DNA of 64,000 bases. It comes from Prochilodus magdalenae (taxonomy: Eukaryota > Chordata > Actinopteri > Characiformes > Prochilodontidae). Below the pieces are notes generated by a model, which saw only the letters and a list, made by a program, of their open reading frames with translations, was not told the DNA's origin and did no database searches. The stretch lies in contig JAMWET010001891.1 in NCBI GenBank assembly GCA_024036415.1, positions 186,001 to 250,000 of the forward strand, written 5' to 3'. This document shows positions 23,330 to 35,603 of the stretch, in pieces. Position 1 is the first letter of the stretch; each line of letters begins with the position of its first letter. The position numbers were made by a program, and so were the translations under genes.

Positions 23330-24000
23330 CACCAGATCGGAGCTGTCTTCCGTAGGGGAGGCACGGCAGCTTTTCAGATATTAAACCGTCTTTCAATAAG
23401 GCCCTCTTATTCTTTACATGCCATTATTCATGTCGCAAGCAGATGGCAGATGCCGCTCCAACAGTCTGTTTGTCCTTCCTGTAACTTTGTTTGAGAGAAT
23501 CCCGCTTTTTTTTTTCTTTCCCGCTCTCCGTCATCTTGCTACCTAAAAAGTCAGTGCACAAACAGCAGCTTAAGGAGCTGGCTTGCGACCCAAACATGCT
23601 CTGCGCCCTAAATTGCCTTGGGGCTTTGTGCTATATGAGCAATGCGGGAACTAGATAAACACATGGAGGCTCTGGTGAGAGTCTCTCTGAGCCACTGTCA
23701 TCCACAACATGTTTATTGTTAAGCCTTTTCGAGAGAATTCGGCTCCGCGAGTCAACAAAAGCTGACAGAGATAAACCATTACGCCCGCAAAGAAACACAG
23801 TGCGGAGGGCGAAGGAAACAGCGCCGGGGCCGCTCTGCCAGGCTAAGATGGTGGGCTTGCATAACAGCAGCATTGTTCTGTTGCAGGGCTGAGATTGGGA
23901 AGCATTCATTGAGCTACGCCCCGAAGCTTTGCCTCATGCGCTGCTCCGCTTTAGGTAGGCCTGAATTGTCAACGCAGATAGAGAAAAGCAAGGCTCGCGA
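23330..24000. other. Unique intron stretch, possible conserved non-coding DNA
   Basis: No repeat is recognised. Base composition is balanced with intact CpGs (for example near 23740-23830). It lies just upstream, in the + direction, of the exon at 24140. No coding frame fits the gene's phase. Confidence 0.3.
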
Positions 24001-24139
24001 TGGCATGACTTTGCCGTGATGCATTAATAAAGCCTGCATAGATGCTGGTGCAGAGACTTGGAAGACGCATGAAGGAGCACCCTGCAATATTTAGTGTCAA
24101 TCAAATGAGAACGCAATAGACTATTAAGGGGTTGGTTAC

Positions 24140-24228
24140 CATGGTGATCCGGGCACGGGCGTCGATGCCACTGGCCGATTGTCTTTGGGCGAGCTGTCGA
24201 TGTCCATGGTGACCTTAAACGGCTCATC
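24140..24228 (-). CDS. tcerg1l: tcerg1l exon: linker up to the WW domain
   Basis: An 89-bp exon that starts in phase 0 after aatgtctag and ends TG before gtaacc. It encodes residues 76-104, DEPFKVTMDIDSSPKDNRPV then ASTPVPGSP. The trailing TG joins the G of the next exon to form the first WW tryptophan. The A-S/A-T-P-(V/I)-P-G-(S/T)-P-W lead-in is shared with TCERG1 and supports the assignment. Confidence 0.92.
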
Positions 24229-24644
24229 CTAGACATTAAACCCAAACACACCCACACACACACCCACACATACATGCATATGTGAGACATTTTGCACATA
24301 CAGGTGTAGGACTGTCATATCCGGGTTTTTTCTATATCACATAAAGTACTGTGCGAAAGTCAGAGACCACTCATAACGGTTCATTACAGGCTAAAATCCC
24401 TGTAGGGGATAACTGTAAGATGATAGCACCCTTTCAAAAATTATACTCCAACCCATAGGGGTCAAACAGGAAGTGTGCACCCCTATAATAAGAAACAAGG
24501 AAAAGTAAAGTTCCTTCTCCTACCTAATTTCTCACTCGCCGAATTGATTAAACGCTCAGCATCAAACATCATCCATTTCCTCTCTAAGAACATCTCCGGT
24601 GGAGGAAAACAGCGGTAATGCTAAATCGTGTTCTGCTTCTATTT

Positions 24645-24760
24645 AGCTTCATCATCAAAAGAAAAGTTGCACCCAACTGGAAACGACCAACAGGAATGAA
24701 AGGGTAGGTCTGACATCGTGAGACATGCAAGTGATTCAAGTTTGAGTGCATAGGACGCCA
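24645..24760. mobile_element. Tc1-like family B terminal-repeat fragment
   Basis: catcatcaaaagaaaagttg, then caggaatgaaagggtaggtc, matches the end of family B. Only one end remains. Confidence 0.6.
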
Positions 24761-24892
24761 TATAGATAAATATTGTGAAGATAAATGTAGGATATAAAGC
24801 TTTTGAGCTGGTTTTAGCTTTTAGCCCTGGAGAGGTTGTGTTTCTTTTCTTCATGTTTGGTGCATTATTAAAAAAAATTCTAAATCTAGATA

Positions 24893-25160
24893 TTTTTTTT
24901 AGATTTGAATCCCTTGTTGATCCCACAGTGGGGAAATTTAGTCTCCGCATTTAACCCATCCATGAAGTGAAACACCCACAAACAGTGAGCATACTTACCC
25001 GGAGCGGTGGGCAGCCACCCACGCCGCTCGGGGAGCAGTTAGGGGTTAGGTGCCTTGCTCAAGGGCACCTCAGTCGTTACTGTAGGCTCAGGGAATCGAA
25101 CCGGCGACCCTCAGGTCTCAAAGCTGGTTCCCTAACCTCCAGCCCACGACTGCCCCACAT
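24893..25160 (-). mobile_element. SINE family B copy
   Basis: On the minus strand it starts gtggcagtcgtgggctggag-like and contains cgattccctgagcctacag as a B-box region. It continues to ccgctccgggtaagtatgct and ends near a T-rich run. Related copies are at 50907, 51120, 35098 and 61808. Confidence 0.7.
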
Positions 25161-25309
25161 GACATCTAAATCCTAAAATAAAAAACTCAATAGCTTTCAA
25201 TCTGAATATTTGGGACCAGTCCTACCAACTTTGAAGACTGAATTTTGGAGTTGTGGGAAAATATTTCTTCAGGATTCTTGGAAAAACTGAAAGCTCATTA
25301 ATCTCATTG

Positions 25310-25815
25310 TTCATTTTCATTCCTAGCCCCTCCCCCTCTCCGCACGCCCTCCCTCCCCACCTGCGCCGTTGTCACACCCCTCACCTGTCCTTGGTTTGTG
25401 GCTCCTCCCCCTCCCAGCTGATACTTGTCACATCTCCTGTTACTTGTCACTTCCCCTCCTTGCCCACAGAGGTCACTCTCACCTGGATTCTAACCCTTGT
25501 TTTTGCCACCTGATTGTAATCAGCGGCCATTTTGTATTTATATGCTCCATTTTACCCATGGCCTCTTGTGAAGCCTTGTATTGGCGTGCCTTATGATTCT
25601 GAATGGTTCTTTGTATTTTTTGCTTCTCTGGTTTTGATCCCTTGCTTTGGTTTACGGTTTGGATATTTGGATTGTGTTTGGCTGCATTCTTGTTTGGTAG
25701 TTTTTGACTGATTTTCTGGTATTTCACCTGGTTTGTTTGGACTTTGAGTTTTGGATTAATAAAGCTGCACTTGACTCTTCACTCCAGTTGTGGATCCGTT
25801 GATGACATGACTTGT
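25310..25815 (+). mobile_element. Possible solo gypsy-type LTR
   Basis: Pyrimidine-rich left half, TATA-like tttatatgctcc at about 25537, repeated ggttt/tttgg text, AATAAA at about 25758 and a GACTCTTCACTCCAG-type tail. The order U3-TATA-R-polyA-U5 fits a solo LTR. No target duplication was found. Confidence 0.42.
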
Positions 25816-26613
25816 TGGTCCCTGTGCTTTATATACCCCTCTGTTTGCTTCTGGTCTTTGCCTGGCACTGTAATGTGAGCGTAGGTGGCGCAACACTATT
25901 GATATCCGATATATATATTTCTTCTGCTGTTTCTTCTTGGTTGAAAGATTCTTTCTTTTTTTTTCCCTTATGAGAGAGATTTAACTTTCATGCAATTCCA
26001 AAATCTCCGCTCTGATTTGGGAATGGTGTCTATATACAGTTTTTTGACTTGACGGACAGTTCCCAGAAAAAACGAAAAATTCTGATTGTATTCCCCATTA
26101 AGGAAGAACGTATCTCAGGGCAGAGCCCCCTCACTCAAATTCAATGTTGGGCCTTCCCACCCTTTTCTCCATCCTTTGTTTCTCCCATAGCGTCCCATTT
26201 ATTTTCCAAAGCCTAATGTTTCCTTTAACCTACAGAGACGAACCTGCACATGCTCATTCAAGGCAGATCCTGAAAGCTAATCCACAGCCATCCTGACCCG
26301 CACTCGTCTATGTGTCATTTTATTCGTCCTTCATTCCTCCCATAGACTCCCATTCATTTTTAGTATATATTAGGAACCAACTAGTCTCTGACATTTGCAC
26401 AGCACAGCAAGCACAACACAGCATTTATGAATTATTAAAAACAAGACAACACACGATCAAACGTCAACAGGAAGTTGCATTTTATATGAAGGTATAAAAG
26501 TCTGCATGTGACTGAATGAAATGGATTGAATGGGAAAAAAATAAATTAGGTTCGCACAATAGCTTATCCTGTCAACAGTGAAATGCTTTTAATGAGGTCT
26601 AAAGCAGTTGCTG
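25816..26613. other. Intron stretch, unclassified
   Basis: Contains ctcccatag-type words at 26185 and 26338 that suggest a worn DNA-element fragment. No gene. Confidence 0.35.

Positions 26614-26659
<46 letters not shown>
26614..26659. repeat. (CT)n microsatellite
   Basis: An uninterrupted CT run of about 45 bases. Confidence 0.97.
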
Positions 26660-26660
<1 letters not shown>

Positions 26661-27513
26661 ATACTAAACACAGCCCTATCAGGACGAGAACGTGTCAACA
26701 TGTGTTCAAATTCATTTGGTGAAGCCCTTTTGTGGTGCGAAATTGCCTACACAGTCTAATCACATCGCCATCTCCCATCTCCACGCCGCAAATCACCCTC
26801 CGAAACTTCTCAGAATTAGCAGCACAAAGCAATAAACTGAAAGTAAATGAGTTGACGGTCACCTGTGTGGCTTCTCCTCGTCTGCAGGACTCTTGATCCT
26901 CGAATGTGTTGTACAAATGTGTTTGGTAATTGACGTTCACCGTGCTATCTTCCCCTGCTGATCTACCACGCCAATATGAAGTTCAATTAACTTGCCTCAT
27001 GCAAGGGTTAGGAGGCTAATAACAGAATGTGGAGTGGATATTATTGCGTGATAAACGGTTTAGATGTGTTCAGCTCTCCGCGACATGCAGATAGCAGTCA
27101 ATTACTCAACCCCTGCCTGACCAAAGGACACAGATTACCAATTCTCCACACTCAGGCTGTTGGGCAGCAGCCGCGTACACTGCGCCTGGCCAAATGAATT
27201 CGTGTTCTGGGGGTGTCCAGCTAATTAATGTGGCTGGAAGGGCTTTTCAAGCCATCAGCCTACCGGGGACATTGTGGTACGCCGCACGAACAATAACGGG
27301 GGCCGTCTTAATTGGACCCTAAATCTTAGCCTCGCTCTGCTTTCAGTCTTTTTCTTGTGGAAGGAAAAAAAGACAGAATCAATTTATAGCAGACCACAGA
27401 ACTGGAAATGAAATGGACTGCACAGTTATGCCAATTAAGTTGATGTTGCCGGTTACACAGCCATAATGATCAGACAGAACTAATGACGGAGAAAGTGACT
27501 GATGATCACAAAC
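26660..27513. other. Unique intron stretch next to an exon
   Basis: No repeat is recognised; several CpGs are retained. It could hold conserved non-coding sequence, but nothing here proves it. Confidence 0.3.
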
Positions 27514-27596
27514 CTCCACTTTGTCCTCCGGTGTGGAATCGGAGCGTAACACCAAAGCTCCGGCGCAGGACGGCTTCTTCACTTCCAGTTTCTTTT
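27514..27596 (-). CDS. tcerg1l: tcerg1l exon: charged linker
   Basis: An 83-bp exon between the acceptor cccctcttcag and the donor gtttgt. It encodes residues 49-75 (KKLEVKKPSCAGALVLRSDS, then TPEDKVE). Its first two bases (AA) complete a Glu codon with the last G of the exon at 35604. Its end is phase 0 and joins the phase-0 start at 24228. No domain is recognised; it is probably a disordered linker. The donor is GT but weaker than consensus. Support comes from the unbroken phase chain, the open frame and the good acceptor. Confidence 0.8.
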
Positions 27597-28540
27597 CTGA
27601 AGAGGGGAAAGGGGTGGGGAGGGCGGAAGAATGCCTCGGCTTAATTTTCGGCACTTTAAAATCTCATCAGTTTTGCACCATCAATTAGCATGCAATCAAC
27701 AGACAGCTCGGATTTTAAACACCGCTTCAATCCCAGTGAATGACAATATTGTTTTGAAGTGGAGTCAAGTAGACTAATTAAAGATCTCAAGAAATCAATC
27801 GGCCTACCAGTCTTCTCTTCATTTATAAGCAATCTAGGCAACGCAAACACTGAACCGACATGGTGCAAATCATCTCCAGATTTGTAAGGGGACGTTTTCG
27901 CTGGGCAGTGAGCAGGGTTGAAGGAAATTCGAGTACTTAAGCATTCACTTGGCCCGCTGATGAAGCATTCAGTTATAGGCCACGTAGGCTTGATGTTGAA
28001 ACAGTGCAAATCATTCCTGGAGGAAGGTAAACTTTCTTTCACTTTCTTGCTATTACCATTTCTTAGTTATAATCTTTTTGCTGTATTCCATCAACTGGAA
28101 ACGGTATGTAAAATGCCAGTACAAACCAAAAGCTGTGATTTAAAATCAACTCTGACCAGTATAGAAATATTGGCACAAAAAATTGGTTCGAAAAAAATCG
28201 ATTTTTCCTATTACCTTATGGATTTATTACTGATATTTGAGTATATGCTCTAAAATACATATAAAATAAATACACAAAAGAATTCAAACAGCAACAAGTT
28301 TTTAAAAAAAAATGACATTTTGCGAACTAAGCAATTTATGACAATGTGAAACATTTCAAACAGCCCATGTAACCATGCTGGTGCGTAAACACCACCAGCC
28401 CCAGCCCAATTGCCAAAAACTGCATGAGTGAATACTCCTATTGATTTCAAAGCAGGGTTCTATAAGCTATTGCAAGGGTTATAGCCATTTCAACCTCCAG
28501 ACCAGTTAACAACAAAAACACAACTGAACGGCCATGGTAT

Positions 28541-28579
28541 TCAATGGCACTGTAGACTGGCAGTCTACAGTGCCATTGA
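28541..28579. repeat. Perfect 19-bp inverted repeat
   Basis: tcaatggcactgtagactg, one spacer G, then the exact reverse complement. It can form a 19-bp cruciform or hairpin. It could be two facing transposon ends or a template-switch product. Confidence 0.95.
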
Positions 28580-29540
28580 CCTCTCTGGGCTTGAGTTCCT
28601 CTGGGACGGATGGATTGTGGTCTGTTTACAAAAGTAATGGATGTCATGATCTCTGGGCCAAACAGCGTTACCAGCTAGCCTAGAGTCCATCATGGAGGTG
28701 TCCGTATGGAGGTGTACTAGTAGGTAATGTTGACGTCTCTGGTACAATGAAGAACACTAAACTCATTACCATATTAATGAAACCAGCTGTAGGCGACTTT
28801 TGCTTTGTGACATGGTCCATTATCATGCTGGAGATATGGCAAATAGTGGCCATGAAGGAATACGCAAGGTCAGCAAGAATACATCAGCCTGCTATGCTGT
28901 TCAAAGGGTGATTGATTAGCACCATCACACCACCTCCATCAGCCTGAACTGCTGACACAAGGCAGCTTGCGGTATGTGTATTCAAGCACCAAATACTGAC
29001 CATGCCATGTGTGGGCCTCAGCAGATACAAATCATTATTCATTAGACCAGGCTACGTTTTCCAGTCACTGATCAACCAGCCTGGCGATTCTCAGTTGGCA
29101 TCTTTCATCAACAAGCTGTTTCCGCCTATAGATCGCCCCCTCACTGGATGTTTTATCTTTACTGTCTAGTCTATTCTGAGAAAAGGTGAGAGTATTCTAA
29201 GTGTAAATCTCAGTAGACTGGCAGTAGGAAAACTCACAACAGCCCATCTGGCATTAACAACCACTGAGTTCACAGTTTTTCCACTTTCTGATGGTTGTAG
29301 TTAACGTTAGCTGAAGCTGCTGGCCTGTATCCACACTGGACCCCTGCCACATGACTGGCTGATGAGATAATGACAAAGCCAAGCAACACTCTACACATGC
29401 TACAACAGCATGGCTGCATAATACGGCTTAAAGTCCAGACCTGGCCCTCACTGAAAATGTGTGGTGTAAAAAACAACAAGGGCCCTGTATGTTTGGCAGT
29501 GATGTTAGAAAATCTGCTTTTGTAAGTAAGTAAGTACACA
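28580..29540. other. Unclassified repeat-like stretch
   Basis: Style and stop-broken frames suggest a decayed DNA transposon, but no motif or terminal repeat could be tied to a known family. No gene. Confidence 0.3.
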
Positions 29541-29829
29541 GATGTGGTGTGTCACAGATGGGCAGTGTCTAACATCACTTTGGAGACCACCACCAACAGT
29601 TTTGGTGCAGTGACAACAAAGCCACAATCCACTTGTGGTTCAAGACGAGAATGTGGAGCGGTCAAGAGTTACTGGGATGAAGACCTCAACGACCTGGAGG
29701 GTCCACAACTTATGCAGGCCCAAGTCCATTCAAAGCTTTAAAAAAACATCAATGTTGTTCAATATTGGATTGGCTAATGCAATGTGGGAGCTGGTGCAAA
29801 GATGCCCAGCGCTATTATAAACCAATTGT

Positions 29830-30154
29830 CAATGCACAAGAGCTGCCACGTAATTTCTAGATACAGTGTGGTCACTGTATGACAGGTAAGGTCGAGACAG
29901 AGATGCACTTTCTACTGCACTGTCAGAACTTTCAACAAAAATGGGAAATCTACACTGACAGATTAAAAAAAAAACTAACCCAAATCAAAAAATTACGAAT
30001 AATTCTCGGGGAGGGGGACACAGCGCCCCCCTTGCCGCTAAATATGTGACTGCATGTCACCGTCTGAGAGACAGTGGGTAACACCCCATCTACATACACC
30101 ATCCCTTATAGATATAAGTGTATCTATGCAAGTGTGCATATATGTATGTATACA
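29830..30154 (+). mobile_element. LINE 3' portion, left of a Tc1 insertion
   Basis: Encodes a piece like KVETEMHFLLHCQNF with Cys/His spacing as in the C-terminal region of several LINE proteins. It continues after 30690. Confidence 0.45.
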
Positions 30155-30690
30155 TACAGGGGTTGGACAATGAAACTGAAACACCTGTCATTTTAGTGTG
30201 GGAGGTCTCATGGCTAAATTGGACCAGCCTGGTGGCCAATCTTCATTAATTGCACATTGCACCAGTAAGAGCAGAGTGTGAAGGTTCAGTTAGCAGGTAA
30301 GAGCACAGTTCTGCTCAAAATACTGCAATGCACACAGCATTATGGGTGACATACCAGAGTTCAAAAGAGGACAAACTGTTGGTGCAAGACTTGCTGGCGC
30401 ATCTGTGACCAAGACAGCAAGTCTTTGTGATGTATCAAGAGCCACGGTATCCAGGGTAATGTCAGCATACCACCAAGAAGGACGAACCTCCACCAGCATC
30501 ACGTAGTGACCTGGCCACTATCCTGCAAGCAGAATGGCTTAAACTCCCTCTGACCACTGTGCAGGACGCAGTATATGTCATTCCCAAGACCAACTGACGC
30601 TGTATTGGCGCAAAAGGAGGCCCTACACCATACTAATAAATGATTGTGGTCTAAAACCAGGTGTTTCAGTTTCATTGTCCAACCCCTGTA
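30155..30690 (-). mobile_element. Tc1-like family C element, second copy
   Basis: Same ends as 16247-16783 (tacaggggttggacaatgaa and its inverse) and the same interior. The two copies appear to differ by only about 20 positions, so the family amplified recently compared with the other relics. It is flanked by TA. Confidence 0.92.
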
Positions 30691-30900
30691 TGTGTGTGTA
30701 CACAAAATGATTTGTGTCCAAACTTATTATTCATAATGATAATTCTTTTCCTTATCATAAACAGTTACGATGTGGTTTATTATTGTTTGTTGTATATTTA
30801 CTTTGTTTTGCCACTGTTATTGTTATTATTGTAATGCTTTGGCAATGCTGTACCATACACGGTCATGCCAATAAAGCTATATTGATTGATTGATTGATTG
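30691..30900 (+). mobile_element. LINE 3' tail, right of a Tc1 insertion
   Basis: Ends with gccaataaagctatattgat and a (TGAT)n run, a typical fish LINE terminus. It follows on from the fragment at 29830-30154. Confidence 0.55.
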
Positions 30901-31322
30901 GCCTGACAGTAACCCAGTCTAGATATGATAAAAGCATGAATGTTTTTTTCCAAATCTGAAACATGAACCACTGCAACAGCCCAGACTGGTCTTTACGTTC
31001 TTGGATAATGTGGAGGAACCAAACAAAACTACACAATTTGGAGACTTGTTCAACCGATATCTGAAGTCCCCACAAGAGGGGTAAACATGCTTCTGTCCCA
31101 ACCTATGAGGAACATGCTGCAGGCATCAAAATCTGAATGATTGAGTTTCATACAGAACAAAGAGAATCAATTAAATACCAAACCCCTTTTTATAGGCATT
31201 TTACTTACTGTCCCAAAGACGTTGGTAATCCTATGTGGAGGACTTGTCCTCACCTTGGAGATGCCTAATGCATGGGCTCGATGCCAAAATAAAGTGAAAG
31301 CTCATGCCTCTCTGGCATTTAA

Positions 31323-31350
31323 TCCTCCTCCTCCTCCTCCTCCTCCTCCT
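31323..31350. repeat. (TCC)n microsatellite
   Basis: A CTC/TCC triplet run of 28 bases. Confidence 0.95.
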
Positions 31351-32429
31351 TGGAGTGGGAAGACATTTAAACCTGTATAACCTGTGGTTAGGGATTAAGT
31401 GATTTACCACTGTGCAATTGTTATAGCTCATTCCCCAGCTTCTGGAATGTGTTTATTGTTACTGCATATTACCATCGCTCTTTTGGCATGGTTCCTGCAG
31501 ACTACGCTAAGACCCTTTTAAGGAGCTCCTTTGTTAAGAGGGCAGCGTGAATGCTTAATACATGCAAATCCAAATAGGGATTTCGCCGAGGATCTAAAAA
31601 CAATGATATGGGTTTGCATAGCTTACAAATGAGTTAAAGAACTATCAGGTCATTGTGAAAGGCAGTGGACATACCTTTCCACCCGGGAGAGCTGCAAATC
31701 AAATGCTGTTGGTTTCTGATTCAGTATGACAGATTTGTACCAGAAAATCAATAAGCAAAAAATAAATAAATAAAAAAAGTGAAAGGAAAAATAGAACCCA
31801 CTCTAAGTAAGGGAGATGGCATCAATGCCCTGGACAGATAAGTGTGCAAATTGGTGGTTAGAACGATCTGCAAAAACTTAATATCACTGTCATCTTTCTT
31901 CGTGTCACAGTCGGTTTGGATGTGCCTGAACATTTCGCATTTCTCTCCAACAGCACACACTCAACTAGACATGCCATGCAAAGGGGACATCGAGGGAGTT
32001 GTGTTCCGCGCTTGATCTTTTCTCCTCGGAATACTCGGAATGAGAAAAAGCTCATGCCCCCGAATATGCTCAGATTTCACTGGCAAAAGGAAAGAAAGGG
32101 AGGGGGAGAAATAACAAGAAGGAAAGCCTGTGCTGCAATTGATGTGCAGAACACTGGGCATGGCACTGATGACTGGGGGCCTTCTCTAAAGCAACAAGAC
32201 TGTCCAGAGATGACAGAGAGGGAGGCATTCAACCATTGCCGGAGAAGTGCGAATGGAAATGCAACACAGTGCTCTTTGAAAGAGTCTCGGAGCCACAAAA
32301 ACAACTAAACAACAAGGGGTGATTTATAACTGCGGCGGTAGTAGCAGAGAAGGCTGCAAACTTTTGTTCGTTTGTGGTACCGGGTTACTGCAATGCCCTG
32401 GAGCTCCAATCCAGTGCAGAAGATAGAGG
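31351..32429. other. Intron stretch, nothing recognised
   Basis: Overlapping open frames on both strands at 31850-32310 have no recognisable domain and no splice context that fits the gene. Confidence 0.4.
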
Positions 32430-33045
32430 ATGCTGCTTGTTTGGTGCCACATTCATTTGGAGTTTCAATTGCACCCATCGTCAAAAGAATAGCTGCACCC
32501 AGAAGGAAGTGTGGGATTGGAGTGCTATTGGGAAGAAGGATGAAGGCTAGGTGGAACAATAAATGATGATCAATTTAGACAGACAAGGGGAATGTTTACT
32601 GAGCTACACCCACAGAAGTAGACTCTCTCAGTATGGTGTAGGGCCGCCATGTTGGCTAACCCAACATGCCAGACGTCTCAGCATTGGGGTTGTACAGGTT
32701 CCTAATGGTGTCCTGTGATAATCCGTCCCATGCAGCTTGAATATCTTCACACAGTTCCTGTAGACGGTGCGGAAGGGTTGGAGGCGGAGTGACACCAGGC
32801 CTTCTGGTGCCTCCACCCATGAATTGGTTGGTCGTCTTCACCAAGACAAAAGTGGGACTCGTCACTGAATTTGACCTGCTGCCTGTTTGACTCACCCCAT
32901 GACAGTCTGGCATGACACCATTACAGTCTTGGGTGACTTGGGTGATGTGGTGTTCCAAAGTCAAACCTACCTACCAAGTTTCCTTCCTGCCAGCTGATTC
33001 CTTTTGGGTGCAGCTATTTGTGGAAATATTCTTTTTCCAATAAGA
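32430..33045 (-). mobile_element. Tc1-like family B copy
   Basis: The left end gtcaaaagaatagctgcacc and the right end gggtgcagctatttgtgg form inverted repeats. The minus strand encodes RRPGVTPPPTLPHRLQELCE and ACWVSQHGGPTPY, the transposase C-terminus. The N-terminus is missing. Confidence 0.75.
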
Positions 33046-33842
33046 TGTTAGTCTCAACAGCCATTTTGTAACTTGTATTTCATTGTTCTGTTCTAGATAT
33101 GGGACTCGAGTTGGTTCTATGTAATATAGAACATGTTATCAAAGCTTTAGAATTGTGAAATGAGTCTATAGCAGGCCTAATAGATTCAATAAACAAAATT
33201 TTAACATGATCTGGTTTTGTGCACCAACCAAGAACATTACCGTTTAGTGAATGAGGTCACATGTTTACAAATTCACACGCTGTCATGTGACTGCATCCAG
33301 GATGTGCAGTATAGCTCACTTTGGGTGGCCTCCTTTCAGAAACTTGTCCAGTCCATGCTAAATTGTTGCTGATGTTGGTATTACAGGCTATTAGATATCT
33401 TAGGTGACATTAAGGTATAGTATGTTCTCCTGTTTCCTCTAAAGCTCCTATATCAAAAGCTGCACGGGTTGGTTATGACAGTGATGGTATGCTACCACGT
33501 CTTTCTTTTTTGTATGTTTGCTTATGTATTTATTTCTTTGAACATAGACCACATCATCCACATCAGGCACTCGCTCACCCAAAGCTTCATAATCACAGTG
33601 AAGGCCTAGTTTCCTCTATACAAATCCCTCACATGTAGATTCCACGCCTACAGCATGCAGTCATCTGCTCAGCTCTGATGGAAAGCATGACAGACAAGCA
33701 CAAAAGGCTTGTGTCTCTAGGACACGACGGGAACATGTATTTGTATGATGATTGCCTGGATCAAATCCAATCAGTCACTAGCTGTTTAATCTTGTCTTAG
33801 GCATAACCATATAAAACTATATATGGTTTTATATGACATATT

Positions 33843-33936
33843 TATGACCCACATAATACCTGCTCTGTGGTGGTCCTGTGGGGGTCTTGACCATTGAAGA
33901 ACAGGGTAATACAGTACACAGAGCTGAGCAGATGAC

Positions 33937-33987
<51 letters not shown>

Positions 33988-33990
33988 CAC

Positions 33991-34027
<37 letters not shown>

Positions 34028-34158
34028 ATATGTATATGTATATGTGTCTGTATGTATGTATGTATGTATGTGTGTATATATACTGTATATGTATATGTAT
34101 ATGTGTCTGTATGTATGTATGTGTGTATATATACTGTATATGTGTGTGTGTGTGTGTT

Positions 34159-34213
<55 letters not shown>
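33843..34213. repeat. Repeat end running into compound TA/TG/CA microsatellite
   Basis: The first 80 bases match 1998-2060 (ctgctctgtggtggtcctgt). Then TA, TATG, TGTG, TA and CA runs fill 33937-34213. Open frames on both strands here are due to the repeat. Confidence 0.9.
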
Positions 34214-34214
<1 letters not shown>

Positions 34215-34814
34215 TTTCAGAGAGAATGCGAGAGAGGGAGAGTGCTCCAGTTCTAACTGACAATAAAGGCTCACAGTATAGATGCTGTAAAAGTCAAGTG
34301 CACACAGTAAAGTTATGTATATATATATGAGATATGAGGGCACACGGTAGTTTCCAGCATTAAGAATTCCAGGCATAATGAAATTTAAAGGCTGACTGAT
34401 GCATTTTCTCTCGCGTTCTCTTTTCACCCTGAACCCATAATGAAGCAACTCCAATTATAAATAGTTGATATAATGTATTGATCACTCTTACTGTAGCAAT
34501 TACGCTGCATTTTCTCACCCCGGACTCATAAACCATTCGCAGGGATTTTTAAGAGCTACACAGTGTGAATATGCTGGGTTTCATAAGAGCAATGACTGCC
34601 ATAATTAATAACTGCAATGGTCGCTATTGCAAGCCTTAACCTTATGTATTCATAACTATTTCGTGGCTCACTGAAATTGAAAAGTGTTGAGCGACTCTGT
34701 TGGATTTCTTGTGCTGTCAGAAATAGGAAATGGTAGCGGTTGATCTGATTTCATAATACAGGCTCAGAAATAGGTAAGTCTGCAAAGTGTGCGTGATTGA
34801 ACAGTTTGAATGTC
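34214..34814. other. Unique intron stretch
   Basis: AT-rich non-repetitive DNA with words such as ataattaataactgcaatgg. Possibly conserved non-coding, unproven. Confidence 0.3.
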
Positions 34815-35000
34815 TTGCTCAGACTAAATTGGGTCCAAAGCAGATGTTAATGATTGGCTAAAAGGAGTGACTGCATAGTGGGAAGGAAGTAGCTGAATCT
34901 GCAGGTGTATGGAAGCCGGTCTACCAGCAGGGGCTAAAATCCCAGTCTACAGGAAACTCCTCTCGGAACTGTACCAGGGAAGGCCTCCACCAAATCAGGC
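34815..35000 (+). mobile_element. Tc1-like family A fragment
   Basis: gtccaaagcagatgttaatg, then gaaggaagtagctgaatctg, match family A. The helix-turn-helix frame is damaged. Confidence 0.65.
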
Positions 35001-35097
35001 CCAACTGTGGAATCCTTTGATCAACACCCAGAAATGTATCATGCAAGACTCCTGTTCTTGTGAGCTGGGTTTCTCGGACCACATGCAAGCTTTGGGC

Positions 35098-35240
35098 AGT
35101 CATGGGCTGGAGTTTAGAGAACCAGCCCATGACGAGAGGGTCGCCAGTCACCTAACTCCCAACTTCCAGCCCCACTAGTTGCTGTGTATGGGGCTGTCCA
35201 CCGCCCTGGGCAAGTGTGTTCACTGCCCTCTAGTTTGGTA
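35098..35240 (+). mobile_element. SINE family B fragment
   Basis: gtcatgggctggagtttaga, then cacctaactcccaacttcca, match family B. It is shortened. Confidence 0.55.
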
Positions 35241-35603
35241 TAATCACATGACATATAATCAGCAGGTCTATTAATATTTTTCAGGTTCTAATGGGAGTGC
35301 TAAACTTATTTGATGGGATGCTTCAGCCACTATCGCTCACCATCACACATGCTATGGCCAAAAGAGATAAACAACTGATTATTGTACAATTCTTTTTAAA
35401 AATTCTCATTTTTGTTTTGTTTTTAAGCTATTTTCCAGATTACAGCGTCACCACGCATGTTAATTAATATATTAGCCTTATTCATGAGTCATATGTCAGT
35501 GTGAAAATGAATAACAAACCTTGAAAAGAAAAAAAAACGATGCGAATATTCAGAACATTTGAACGTGTGCCGAAAAAGGTCAGCGAAAGCCTTGACATCT
35601 GAC

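Noticed and set aside
31858..32310. Overlapping open frames of 65-130 residues on both strands as an exon
   Set aside because: No domain, no splice sites in phase with tcerg1l, and frames on both strands suggest chance.
33786..34454. Tyr/Ile/Cys- and Thr/His-rich open frames up to 222 residues
   Set aside because: Translation of TA, TG and CA microsatellites.
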